The position numbers were made by a program, and so were the translations under genes. From NCBI GenBank assembly GCA_003222275.1, contig QHVJ01000027.1, positions 1-48,669 on the forward strand: a stretch of DNA of 48,669 bases, written 5' to 3'. Below, piece by piece: positions 16,561 through 25,047 of this stretch (the first letter of the stretch is position 1; each line of letters opens with the position of its first letter). The notes beneath the pieces were generated by a model. That model searched no databases. It saw nothing but the letters and a program-made list of their open reading frames with translations, and had not been told where the DNA came from. This DNA comes from Acidobacteriota bacterium. Its GTDB lineage: Bacteria > Acidobacteriota > Vicinamibacteria > Fen-336.

Positions 16561-17346
16561 ATGTCCATTCGATCGTCTCTTGCCGTGCTCGCCCTCATCG
16601 GCCTTCCCCTCCTCGCCTGCGGCGGCGGAGCCAAGGAAGAGGCGGTACCTCCTCCCGGACCGGCCGCGACCGCGGCCGCGCCGGCCGCTTCGGGCGCCGG
16701 CGGCGCCGCCACCGGGACCGCCTCCATCTCGGGGAAGATCAGCTTCGAGGGCACTGCCCCTGCCCCTGAGAAGATCAAGACCTCCGCGGATCCGAAGTGC
16801 CAGGCGATGCACCCGCAGGGCCTGGAGCGCCAGACCGTCGACGCGAGCGGCGGCGGCCTGAAGGACGTCCTGGTCTACGTCAAGAGCGGCGTCTCGGGCA
16901 GCTATCCCGCTCCCACGGAGCCGGTGCTGCTCGACCAGAAGGGCTGCATGTACCACCCGCACATCATCACGGTGCAGGTCGGACAGCCTCTCAAGATCCG
17001 CAACAGCGACGACACGCTCCACAACATCCATCCCCACCCGACCGTCAACCAGGAGTTCAACGTCGGCCAGCCCCGGCAGGGCATGGAGTCCACCAAGACC
17101 TTCGACAAGCCGGAGGTTCCGATCCCGGTGGGCTGCGACGTACACCCGTGGATGCGGTCCTACATCGCGGTGCTCAACCATCCGTTCTTCGCGGTCACCA
17201 AGGAAGACGGGACCTACGAGATCAAGGGCCTCCCCCCTGGCGAGTACGAGATCGAGGCCTGGCACGAGAAGCTGAAGAACCAGACCCAGAAGGTCACGGT
17301 CAAGGACGGCGACAAGGCCAAGGCCGACTTCACCTACAAGAGCTGA
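16561..17346 (+). CDS. Cupredoxin-like lipoprotein with a carboxypeptidase-regulatory-like C-terminus
   Basis: A 261-residue lipoprotein (lipobox LLAC, C20), an Ala/Pro/Gly-rich linker (about 25-55), then a plastocyanin-like beta domain. Candidate type-1 copper ligands are H154 or H157 (DDTLHNIHPHP), C192, H195 and M198 (GCDVHPWM), the C-x2-H-x2-M spacing of cupredoxins. The end (KEDGTYEIKGLPPGEYEIEAW) is a carboxypeptidase-regulatory-like strand set. A GAGGAG site precedes the ATG. One base separates it from heme A synthase, so it probably serves respiration as a periplasmic electron carrier or copper-handling factor (inference). Similar proteins are often labelled methylamine-utilisation-like. 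Confidence 0.8.
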   Translation: MSIRSSLAVLALIGLPLLACGGGAKEEAVPPPGPAATAAAPAASGAGGAATGTASISGKISFEGTAPAPEKIKTSADPKCQAMHPQGLERQTVDASGGGLKDVLVYVKSGVSGSYPAPTEPVLLDQKGCMYHPHIITVQVGQPLKIRNSDDTLHNIHPHPTVNQEFNVGQPRQGMESTKTFDKPEVPIPVGCDVHPWMRSYIAVLNHPFFAVTKEDGTYEIKGLPPGEYEIEAWHEKLKNQTQKVTVKDGDKAKADFTYKS

Positions 17347-17347
17347 C

Positions 17348-18343
17348 GTGTCGGGGCGTTCCGGAGCCGTCTCGACCTCGACGACCCTCCGGGACGCCCC
17401 CCGCTTCGATCGCGGGCGGCACCGCTTCGCGGTCGCCACTGCCTCGGCGACCCTGGTCCTCATCTTCGTCGGCGGCCTCGTCACCAGCACCGGCTCGGGC
17501 TTGTCGGTGCCGGACTGGCCGCTCTCCTACGGAATGCTGATGCCGCCCATGGTCGGCGGTGTCTTCTACGAGCACGGCCACCGCATGGCGGCCAGCGTCG
17601 TCGGCTTCCTCACCCTCGTCCTCGCCGTGTGGACGGCCCGGTCCGAATCGCGGCCGGGCGTGCGCCGCCTGGCCTGGGCGGCGCTGGCGGCGGTGGTCGC
17701 CCAGGGCGTGCTGGGCGGGCTCACCGTCATCTTCCTGCTCCCGACGCCCGTCTCCGTGGCCCACGCCTGCCTGGCGCAGACCTTTTTCTGCATCGTCATC
17801 GCGCTCGCGTACTCCACGTCGCGCGAGTGGCTGGCCGCGCCGTCCGGCGCGGCCGACGTCCGGGGCCTGCGCGGCGCGGCGCTCGCCGCCGCCGTGATCG
17901 TGTACCTGCAGCTCCTGATCGGGGCGGTGATGCGCCACATCGGCGCCGGCCTGGCCATCCCGGATTTTCCCCTCGCCTTCGGCCGGCTCCTTCCCCCCGT
18001 ATCGAGCGTGCCCGTTCTCGTGCACTTTGCGCACCGCGTGGGTGGGCTCGTCGTCCTCGTGGCCGTGGCTCGCCTGTTCCTGCGTGCGCGCCGCGCCGGC
18101 GACCCTCGCTTCGCCCGGCTCGCTTCCGCCCTCCTCGGTCTCGTCCTCTTCCAGATCGCGCTCGGAGCGGCGACGGTGCTGACGACGAAGGCGGTCACCC
18201 CGACGACGCTGCACGTGGCGACGGGGGCGGCCATCCTCGGGGGCTGCTGGCTGGCGGCGCTGCGTTCGTTCCGCCTCCTGCGGCCTCGGCCCTCGACCGC
18301 CGTTGTCGCGGCGCCCGTCGCGCGGCCGGTGACCCAGTCGTGA
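17348..18343 (+). CDS. ctaA: Heme A synthase (COX15/CtaA family)
   Basis: CtaA oxidises the methyl group of heme O to give heme A for cytochrome oxidase. The 331-residue membrane protein has about eight helices in two similar halves. Conserved segments are VGGLVTSTGSGLSVPDWPL, FYEHGHRMAA in the first half, and GAVMRHIGAGLAIPDFPLAF and VHFAHRVGG in the second; the histidines bind heme. The start is GTG at 17348. It overlaps ctaB by 4 nt (GTGA). Confidence 0.94.
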   Translation: MSGRSGAVSTSTTLRDAPRFDRGRHRFAVATASATLVLIFVGGLVTSTGSGLSVPDWPLSYGMLMPPMVGGVFYEHGHRMAASVVGFLTLVLAVWTARSESRPGVRRLAWAALAAVVAQGVLGGLTVIFLLPTPVSVAHACLAQTFFCIVIALAYSTSREWLAAPSGAADVRGLRGAALAAAVIVYLQLLIGAVMRHIGAGLAIPDFPLAFGRLLPPVSSVPVLVHFAHRVGGLVVLVAVARLFLRARRAGDPRFARLASALLGLVLFQIALGAATVLTTKAVTPTTLHVATGAAILGGCWLAALRSFRLLRPRPSTAVVAAPVARPVTQS

Positions 18344-19218
18344 GCTCCGTCGTCTCGGCCAGCCGAAGCGCCGCCGCGGACTACGTCGAGCTGACCAAGC
18401 CGCGGATCACGCTCATGGTCGTGCTCACCGCTTTCGTGGGCTATGCGCTGGGCTCGACGGGCAGCATCCTCACGGGCCGCCTCGCCGCGGCCCTCGTCGG
18501 GACCGGGCTGGTGGCGGCCGGGGCGAGCTGTCTCAACATGGTCCTCGAGCGAAGGACCGATTCGCTGATGCTGCGCACGCGGAACCGCCCGCTCCCCGCC
18601 GGCCGGCTGCGCCCTCCCGAAGCGCTCGCGTGGGGGCTGGCCCTGACCACCTTCGGCCTCATCCTGCTCGCGTGGAGGACGGGCTCGCTCTCGGCCGCGG
18701 TCGCGCTCGTCACGTGGGGCAGCTACCTCTTCTTCTACACGCCGCTCAAGACACGCACGTCGCTCTCGACCATCGTGGGCGCGCTCCCCGGCGCGCTGCC
18801 TCCGGTGATCGGCTGGGCGGCGGCGCGCGGACGGCTCGAGCCCGGCGCCTTCGTCCTCTTCGCCATCGTGTTCCTGTGGCAGATCCCCCACTTCCTCGCC
18901 ATCGCGTGGATTTACCGCGAGGACTACGCCCGCGGGGGCCTGCCCATGCTCCCCGTCCTCGATCCCGACGGCCGCCTGACCGGCCGCCAGGCGGTGGCGA
19001 ATACCCTCGCCCTCCTGCTCGTGAGCCTCGTGCCCACCGCGGCCGGGATCGCCGGCCGGGCCTACCTCGCCGGGGCGGTCGTCCTCGGCGTCGGCTTCAC
19101 CGCGGTCGCGCTGCGGGCCGCCGTGCTGCGCACGCCCCGAGCGGCGCGCTGGCTCTTCGTCGCCTCGATCCTGTATCTCGTCGCGCTGTGCGCGCTGCTC
19201 CTGGCCGATAGGGCCTGA
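18340..19218 (+). CDS. ctaB: Protoheme IX farnesyltransferase (heme O synthase, CtaB/COX10)
   Basis: CtaB attaches a farnesyl chain to heme B. The 292-residue UbiA-family protein has about nine helices. The first Asp/Asn-rich motif reads NMVLERRTDSLMLRTRNRPL, the second is in WIYREDYARGGLPMLPVLD. The GTG start lies in a GTGA overlap with ctaA. A sigma-70-type promoter follows its stop, so the structural oxidase genes may also be transcribed on their own. Confidence 0.95.
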   Translation: MSSVVSASRSAAADYVELTKPRITLMVVLTAFVGYALGSTGSILTGRLAAALVGTGLVAAGASCLNMVLERRTDSLMLRTRNRPLPAGRLRPPEALAWGLALTTFGLILLAWRTGSLSAAVALVTWGSYLFFYTPLKTRTSLSTIVGALPGALPPVIGWAAARGRLEPGAFVLFAIVFLWQIPHFLAIAWIYREDYARGGLPMLPVLDPDGRLTGRQAVANTLALLLVSLVPTAAGIAGRAYLAGAVVLGVGFTAVALRAAVLRTPRAARWLFVASILYLVALCALLLADRA

Positions 19219-19232
19219 ATCGCCGCCGGGGG

Positions 19233-19260
19233 TTGACGGCCCCCTCGCGCCTGCGATAGT
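19233..19260 (+). promoter_or_regulatory. Promoter for the cytochrome oxidase structural genes
   Basis: TTGACG (19233-19238), 16-nt spacer, GATAGT (19255-19260). This is one of the few places in the window with both hexamers. The leader to the coxB ATG would be about 80 nt. Confidence 0.5.
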
Positions 19261-19346
19261 TTGAGGCCCGTCTCGCGTCTCGCACGTCCGGCGTGCTGCG
19301 GATCGCGTCCAACAACCGACAGTCCGGGACGGTGGAGGTCTCGCGG

Positions 19347-20135
19347 ATGGGCAAGCTGCAAGGGCTCCTGTTTGCGCTGGCGACGGTGGCGCTGGTGGCT
19401 CTGGCGACGTTCTACTTCACCCGCACCTGGCTGCCTCCCCTCAAGTCCGACCGGGTGGCCATCGACCATGCGATCTGGCTCTCGCTGGTGGTCACGGGCG
19501 CCGTCTTCATCCTGACCAACCTGCTGCTGGCGTACTTCTCGTGGCGTTTCCAGGACGACGGCCAGACGCGGGCCGCCTACTGGCACCACAACCCGCGGCT
19601 GGAATGGGCGTGGACGCTCGTGACCGCGCTCATCATGTGCACGTTCCTCTTCAAGGCCCTGAACCTGTGGGCGGAGGTGACCTCCCCGCCGCCGGCCGAC
19701 GCGATGCTCATCGAGGTCACCGGCCAGCAGTTCGCGTGGAACGTGCGCTACCCGGGGCCGGACGGGATGCTGGGGCGGACCGACCACCTCCTCGCCTCCC
19801 AGGAGAACCCCATCGGCCTCGACAAGTCCGATCCCCACTCCACCGACGACGTGCTCCTCCTGAACCAGATGGTCCTGCCCCAGGACCGGCCGGTTCGGGT
19901 CCAGATCCGCTCCATGGACGTGATCCACAGCTTCTTCCTGCCCAACTTCCGCGTGAAGCAGGACGCGGTGCCGGGCATGACCGTCCAGATCTGGTTCACG
20001 CCCCAGGGGATCGGGGACTACGAGATCGCCTGCGCGGAGCACTGCGGCCTCGGCCACTACCGCATGCGGGGCCAGGTCCACGTGGTCTCCGCGGACGGGT
20101 TCGACAAGGCGCTCGCCGACGCTGCCGCCCAGTAG
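19347..20135 (+). CDS. coxB: Cytochrome c oxidase subunit II (CuA subunit)
   Basis: Subunit II receives electrons from cytochrome c at the CuA centre. The 262-residue protein has two N-terminal membrane helices (about 6-25 and 45-66) and a periplasmic cupredoxin domain. All CuA ligands are visible: H194 (DVIHSFF), C229, E231, C233, H237 and M240 (CAEHCGLGHYRM). There is no fused cytochrome c domain, so it is not a caa3 type in the strict sense. The ATG at 19347 follows a GGAGGT site 7 nt upstream. Confidence 0.97.
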   Translation: MGKLQGLLFALATVALVALATFYFTRTWLPPLKSDRVAIDHAIWLSLVVTGAVFILTNLLLAYFSWRFQDDGQTRAAYWHHNPRLEWAWTLVTALIMCTFLFKALNLWAEVTSPPPADAMLIEVTGQQFAWNVRYPGPDGMLGRTDHLLASQENPIGLDKSDPHSTDDVLLLNQMVLPQDRPVRVQIRSMDVIHSFFLPNFRVKQDAVPGMTVQIWFTPQGIGDYEIACAEHCGLGHYRMRGQVHVVSADGFDKALADAAAQ

Positions 20136-20153
20136 GAGATCGAGGTGACAGAG

Positions 20154-22004
20154 ATGGCTCACGGTCCCGAGGCCCACGCCGGGCAGGCCCACGCCCACGC
20201 GAAGGAGGCCTTCATCTGGAAGTACGTCTTCAGCAAGAACCACCGCATCATCGGCGTCCAGTACTACGTCACGGCCATGGTGATGGCGCTGGTGGCGGGA
20301 CTGCTGGCGATGCTGATCCGCCTCCAGCTCGCCTGGCCCCAGAAGGACTGGGGCGTCCTGGCCAAGATCTTCCCCATGGGCTACGACGCGGGCGGCGGGT
20401 TCGGGGTCATGCGGCCCGAGTTCTACGCGATGCTCTTCACGATGCACGGCACCATCATGGTGTTCTTCGTGCTGTCCACCGCCCCCGTGAGCGGCTTCGG
20501 CAACCTCCTCATCCCCCTGCAAGCGGGGGCGCGCGACATGGCGTTCCCGTTCCTGAACGGCCTGTCCTTCTGGACCTTCTTCGTCGGATGCGTGGTGATC
20601 CTCACCTCGTTCTTCGTGGGGGCGGGGGCGGCCGCCGGGGGCTGGACCGCCTACCCGCCGCTGTCGGCCCTGAAGGCGGCGGTGCCGGGGTCGGAGACGG
20701 GCCAGACGTTCTGGATCGTGGGGATGGTGTTCTTCATCGCTTCCTTCACGATGGGCGGCCTGAACTTCGTCACCACGATCATCAACCTCCGCACGAAGGG
20801 TCTGTCCCCGCTGCGCATGCCGATGACGCTGTGGGCCATGTTCCTGGTGGCGGTGCTGGGCCTGCTCGCCTTTCCCGCCCTCATCGCCGCCTGCATCATG
20901 CTCATCTTCGACCGCCACTTCGGCACCAGCTTCTTCCTCCCCACCGGCCTCGTCCTCAACAACGCGCCGCTCCTCGGCGCGGACGGGAAGTTCCTGCACC
21001 AGGGCGGCTCGCCCCTTTTGTGGCAGCACCTCTTCTGGTTCCTCGGGCATCCCGAGGTCTACATCCTGATGCTCCCCGCGCTCGGCTTCACCTCGGACAT
21101 CCTGACCAACTTCGCCCGCAAGCCGCTCTTCGGCTACAAGTCGATGGTGGGCGCGATGTGCGCCATCGGCGGCCTCAGCTTCATCGTCTGGGGCCATCAC
21201 ATGTTCGTGAGCGGGATGAACCCGTATCTGGCGATGGCCTTCGCGGTGGGGACGATCCTCATCGCCGTGCCCTCGGCGGTGAAGGTCTTCAACTGGCTGG
21301 CCACCCTGCGAGGGGCGAGGATCCGCTTCAACACCCCCATGCTGTGGGCGATGGGGGTGGTCTCGCTCTTCATCAGCGGCGGGCTGTCCGGAGTGTGGCT
21401 GGCCCAGTCCGCGCCCGACATCCAGCTCCACGACACCATGTTCGTGGCCGCCCACTTCCACCTCATCATGGCGGGAGCCGCCCTGTTCGGGGTCTTCGGG
21501 GCCACGAGCTACTGGTTCCCCAAGATGTTCGGCCGGATGATGAACGACACCCTGGGCAAGGCGCACTTCTGGTTCACGTTCATCGCCTACTACTGCACGT
21601 TCTTCCCCATGCACTACATCGGGATCGCCGGGCACCTCCGCCGCATCTACGATCCGTACCAGTACGAGTTCCTGAAGCCGCTGCAGCCCATCAACGAGTT
21701 CATCACGATCAGCGCGCTCGTCCTCGGCGTCTCGCAGATCCTCTTCTTCATCAACTTCTTCTGGAGCGCGTTCGCCGGCAGGAAGGCGGGCGAGAACCCG
21801 TGGGACGCCAACGGCCTCGAGTGGACGACGGCCTCGCCCCCGCCGCATGGAAACTGGCCGGGCGCGATCCCGGAGGTGCACCGCTGGCCGTACGAGTACG
21901 CCAACCCGGACTTCCCGAAGGACCACGTGATGCAGACCGAGCCGCTGACGGCGGCCGAGCAGAAGCTGAAGGCCGCGGAGGGACCGAGCCGGCATGAGCA
22001 CTGA
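20154..22004 (+). CDS. coxA: Cytochrome c oxidase subunit I
   Basis: The catalytic heme-copper subunit, 616 residues and about 12-14 helices. Heme a ligands are H98 (MHGTIM) and H436; heme a3 ligand H434 (HFHLIMAG); CuB ligands H299, H348 and H349 (GHPEVY, HHMF), with Y303 available for the His-Tyr crosslink. E301 in GHPEVY marks an A1-type oxidase with a D-channel glutamate. The start may be ATG 20154 (GAGGTG site) or GTG 20145. Its end overlaps the next gene by 11 nt. Confidence 0.97.
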   Translation: MAHGPEAHAGQAHAHAKEAFIWKYVFSKNHRIIGVQYYVTAMVMALVAGLLAMLIRLQLAWPQKDWGVLAKIFPMGYDAGGGFGVMRPEFYAMLFTMHGTIMVFFVLSTAPVSGFGNLLIPLQAGARDMAFPFLNGLSFWTFFVGCVVILTSFFVGAGAAAGGWTAYPPLSALKAAVPGSETGQTFWIVGMVFFIASFTMGGLNFVTTIINLRTKGLSPLRMPMTLWAMFLVAVLGLLAFPALIAACIMLIFDRHFGTSFFLPTGLVLNNAPLLGADGKFLHQGGSPLLWQHLFWFLGHPEVYILMLPALGFTSDILTNFARKPLFGYKSMVGAMCAIGGLSFIVWGHHMFVSGMNPYLAMAFAVGTILIAVPSAVKVFNWLATLRGARIRFNTPMLWAMGVVSLFISGGLSGVWLAQSAPDIQLHDTMFVAAHFHLIMAGAALFGVFGATSYWFPKMFGRMMNDTLGKAHFWFTFIAYYCTFFPMHYIGIAGHLRRIYDPYQYEFLKPLQPINEFITISALVLGVSQILFFINFFWSAFAGRKAGENPWDANGLEWTTASPPPHGNWPGAIPEVHRWPYEYANPDFPKDHVMQTEPLTAAEQKLKAAEGPSRHEH

Positions 22005-22635
22005 GGTCCTCCGGAAATCGCCCCGGCCGGCCCTCGACCGCGGGGGACCCGGCGGGGGCGGCCCCGGTGGCGAGGGCGACGGCGGGCGGGAAGGTCCGGA
22101 GCTCTTCTACGATCCCGCCCGGTTCGGCCTGTGGCTCTTCCTGGGCACGCTCACGATGATGTTCATCGGCTTCACGAGCGCCTACATGGTGCGGCGCCTG
22201 GCGCCGGATTGGATCCCGCTGCGGCCGCCGGGCCTGCTCTGGGCCAACACCGCCGCGTTGCTCCTGAGCAGCGGCACGCTCGAGGGCGCGCGCCGCCGGT
22301 TGCGCGGATGGAACGTCGCCGGCGTGGGGCCCTGGCTGCTGGCGACGGGCGCCCTGGGCGTGCTCTTCGTCGCCGGCCAGCTCACCGCGTGGAAGGTGCT
22401 CGTCTCTCGCGGGTACTTCGTGAGCAGCAACCCGCACAACTCGTTCTTCTACCTTCTGAGCGGCGTGCACGGCGTGCATCTCGTCGTCGGCCTCGTCTGG
22501 TTCGGCGTGGTGCTCGTCAAGGCCCGCCGCTTCGCCTACACGCCGGGAGAGGACGGCCTGGGGATGTTCGCCACCTACTGGCACTTCCTGACCGGTCTGT
22601 GGGTGTACTTGCTCCTGCTACTCTTCGTACTCTAG
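21994..22635 (+). CDS. coxC: Cytochrome c oxidase subunit III-like protein, first copy
   Basis: A 213-residue membrane protein with a Gly-rich cytoplasmic N-terminus (about 18-33) and five helices, of the short subunit III type lacking the first two helices of mitochondrial COX3. Typical segments are GLWLFLGTLTMMFIGFTSAY, the glutamate-replacing turn in SGVHGVHLVVGLVWFG, and ATYWHFLTGLWVYLLLLLF. It is encoded back to back with a second subunit III homologue, which differs clearly in sequence. Confidence 0.88.
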   Translation: MSTEVLRKSPRPALDRGGPGGGGPGGEGDGGREGPELFYDPARFGLWLFLGTLTMMFIGFTSAYMVRRLAPDWIPLRPPGLLWANTAALLLSSGTLEGARRRLRGWNVAGVGPWLLATGALGVLFVAGQLTAWKVLVSRGYFVSSNPHNSFFYLLSGVHGVHLVVGLVWFGVVLVKARRFAYTPGEDGLGMFATYWHFLTGLWVYLLLLLFVL

Positions 22636-22645
22636 GAGGGTGATG

Positions 22646-23272
<627 letters not shown>

Positions 23273-23291
23273 AGGGACTGCGAGGGAGGCC

Positions 23292-23594
23292 ATGAGCGTC
23301 ACCACGGGAAACCCGTACCGGATCTACCGGATCACGTGGGTCATCCTGCTGCTCATCACCGTGGCCATGCTCGCCGCGGAGGCGTTCCACCTGCCGCGGA
23401 TCTTCCTGATCGTGTTCCTCCTCGCCTTCATGATGGTGAAGGCGACGATGATCGGAGGGAACTTCATGCACCTCCGGTACGAGAGGCGCTCGCTGGCGCT
23501 GGTGGTCGCGGCCGGCATCCTGGTGACGTCGCTCATCCTGTATTCCTTCATCAGCCGCGAGTTCCGGTACATCACCGAGCGGCTCAGCCAATAG
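23292..23594 (+). CDS. Cytochrome c oxidase subunit IV (prokaryotic type)
   Basis: A 100-residue protein with three hydrophobic segments (WVILLLITVAMLAAEAF, IFLIVFLLAFMMVKATMIG, LALVVAAGILVTSLILYSF) and the FMHLRYERRS turn typical of the bacterial COX4 family. It stabilises the oxidase complex. A GGGAGG site lies 5 nt before the ATG. Confidence 0.88.
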   Translation: MSVTTGNPYRIYRITWVILLLITVAMLAAEAFHLPRIFLIVFLLAFMMVKATMIGGNFMHLRYERRSLALVVAAGILVTSLILYSFISREFRYITERLSQ

Positions 23595-23603
23595 GAGTTG
23601 CCG

Positions 23604-23906
23604 GTGCCCAAGGCTCTCGCCCTCGGCGTCCTCGCCGTGCTCCTCGTGGGAGGCGTAGCGCCGCTCGCCTCCGCCCAGTGCGTGATGTGCAAGACGGCCC
23701 TCACGGACTCGCCCGAGGGGCGCGCCATCAACCAGACCTTCAACCGCGCGATCCTGCTGATGCTGGTCGCCCCCTATGCCCTCGTAGGCACCCTGATGGC
23801 GACGGTCTTCCGGCGGCCGCTCGCCGCGGTCATCGTGCGGCGTCTCCGCCCGGGCCGCGTGCGCGACGTTCTCCAGCGGACCCTGCGGCCCCGGCCGGGA
23901 CGCTGA
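23604..23906 (+). CDS. Small CxxC membrane protein of the cytochrome oxidase operon, unknown function
   Basis: A 100-residue protein starting at GTG 23604, 6 nt after AGGAG. It has a signal peptide (cleavage near PLASA-Q), then QCVMCKTALTDSPEGRAIN just outside the membrane, one helix (AILLMLVAPYALVGTLMATV) and a basic tail. The CxxC sits at the new N-terminus on the periplasmic side. Its position between subunit IV and Sco1 suggests a role in copper or heme delivery or thiol redox control during oxidase assembly (inference). I recall similar CxMC small proteins beside oxidase genes in other phyla, but no assigned function. Confidence 0.75.
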   Translation: MPKALALGVLAVLLVGGVAPLASAQCVMCKTALTDSPEGRAINQTFNRAILLMLVAPYALVGTLMATVFRRPLAAVIVRRLRPGRVRDVLQRTLRPRPGR

Positions 23907-23922
23907 TAGCCGCGCCCTCATC

Positions 23923-24522
23923 GTGAGCCGATCTGCGCTGCGCTCGGCGGGAGCGGCGTTGCTGGTCCTCGCCGCCTGCGGGCCGGCGAAGAAGGACGAC
24001 CCTCCTCGCTTCGGCCGGCTGCCGGAGTTCAGCCTCCAGGATCACCACGGCCATCCCGCCACGCTCGCCGGCCTGAAGGGCAAGATCTGGGTGGCCGACT
24101 TCATCTTCACGCGCTGCGGCGGCGCCTGCCCCGCCATGACCGCCCGGATGTCCCGGCTTCGCCACGAGGTCCCCGACGAGGTGGCCTTCGTCTCCTTCAC
24201 GGTGGATCCCGCCAACGACACGGCCGAGGTCCTCGCCCGCTACGCCGCCAACTTCAAGGGCGACCCACGCTGGCAGTTCGTCACCGGCCCCCAGAAGGAT
24301 CTCTACACGCTGTCGACCGACGGCTTCAAGCTGGCGGCGATGGAAGTCCCCCCCACCCAGCAGAAGCCGGGAGAAGGCGACGGCCCCTTCCTCCACAGCT
24401 CCAAGTTCGTGCTCGTCGATCGTGGCGGCGAGATCCGCGGCTACTACGACAGCACCGACGAAGACGAGGTCAAGAAGCTCGCCCTGGACATCGCGCGCAT
24501 CCGGAACCAGAGCGCGTCGTGA
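23923..24522 (+). CDS. Sco1/SenC copper chaperone lipoprotein
   Basis: Delivers copper to the CuA site of subunit II. The 199-residue lipoprotein (lipobox LAAC, C19) has a thioredoxin fold with the copper-binding pair C65 and C69 (RCGGACP) and H158 (LHSSKFVLVD). The family's usual TFDPxxDTP segment reads TVDPANDTAEVL. The start is GTG at 23923. It overlaps the next gene by 4 nt (GTGA). Confidence 0.95.
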   Translation: MSRSALRSAGAALLVLAACGPAKKDDPPRFGRLPEFSLQDHHGHPATLAGLKGKIWVADFIFTRCGGACPAMTARMSRLRHEVPDEVAFVSFTVDPANDTAEVLARYAANFKGDPRWQFVTGPQKDLYTLSTDGFKLAAMEVPPTQQKPGEGDGPFLHSSKFVLVDRGGEIRGYYDSTDEDEVKKLALDIARIRNQSAS

Positions 24523-24932
24523 CGCTGCGGGACCTGCCGGCGCTCAACGCCGTCCTCAACGCGACCAGCGCCGGCCTCCTCGCCCTCGGCTACGTCCTCA
24601 TCCGCCGCGGCCGCCGCGAGGCGCACCAGAAGGTCATGCAGGCCGCCCTGGTCTGCTCGGCGCTGTTTCTCGTCTGCTACCTGACCTACCATGCCCAGGT
24701 CGGCTCGGTGCGCTTCCAGGGCCAGGGCCCGATCCGGACCGTGTACTTCGCGATCCTGATCAGCCACACGATCCTGGCCATCGTCATCGTGCCGATGGTG
24801 CTCGTGACCTTCGTGCGCGCGCGTCGAGGCCGCTTCGACCGCCACCGCGCCATCGCCCGCGTGACCCTGCCGTTGTGGGCCTACGTCTCCGTCACCGGCG
24901 TCATCGTCTACTGGATGCTGTACCGCCTCTAG
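24519..24932 (+). CDS. DUF420 membrane protein, cytochrome oxidase assembly (YozB/CtaK-like)
   Basis: A 137-residue protein with four helices and conserved histidines (HQKVMQAALV, YLTYHAQVG, ISHTILAIVIVP, RHRAIARVTLP). These mark the DUF420 family, whose Bacillus member YozB has been linked to maturation of the CuA centre. It is the last gene of the oxidase cluster, joined to Sco1 by a GTGA overlap, which fits a shared job in copper insertion (inference). Confidence 0.88.
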   Translation: MTLRDLPALNAVLNATSAGLLALGYVLIRRGRREAHQKVMQAALVCSALFLVCYLTYHAQVGSVRFQGQGPIRTVYFAILISHTILAIVIVPMVLVTFVRARRGRFDRHRAIARVTLPLWAYVSVTGVIVYWMLYRL

Positions 24933-24940
24933 ATTTGCTT

Positions 24941-25046
24941 TTCCACGCAGAGGCCGCAGAGAAATCGCAGAGGCCGCAGAGAAACGGAACAGGAACGATT
25001 CATTTCTGTCCTCTGCGGCCTCGGCGTGACCTCTGCGGCCTCTGCG
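24941..25046. repeat. CGCAGAGGC/CCTCTGCGG inverted-repeat element (copy 3)
   Basis: Left arm 24941-24984 (TTCCACGCAGAGGCCGCAGA, then two more units), right arm 25010-25046 (CCTCTGCGGCCT and CTCTGCGGCCTCTGCG). It lies between two convergent genes, DUF420 and the aminotransferase, whose TAA is at its very edge. That position suits a bidirectional terminator. Confidence 0.85.
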
Positions 25047-25047
25047 T

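Noticed and set aside
19062-22001. A 979-codon minus-strand frame opposite coxB and coxA
   Set aside because: Low-complexity His, Arg, Glu, Asp composition typical of antisense GC-rich frames; the plus strand carries complete oxidase subunits with all metal ligands.
24519-24932. Heme-copper oxidase subunit rather than an assembly factor
   Set aside because: The histidine pattern and four-helix length match DUF420; the oxidase subunits I to IV are already accounted for.
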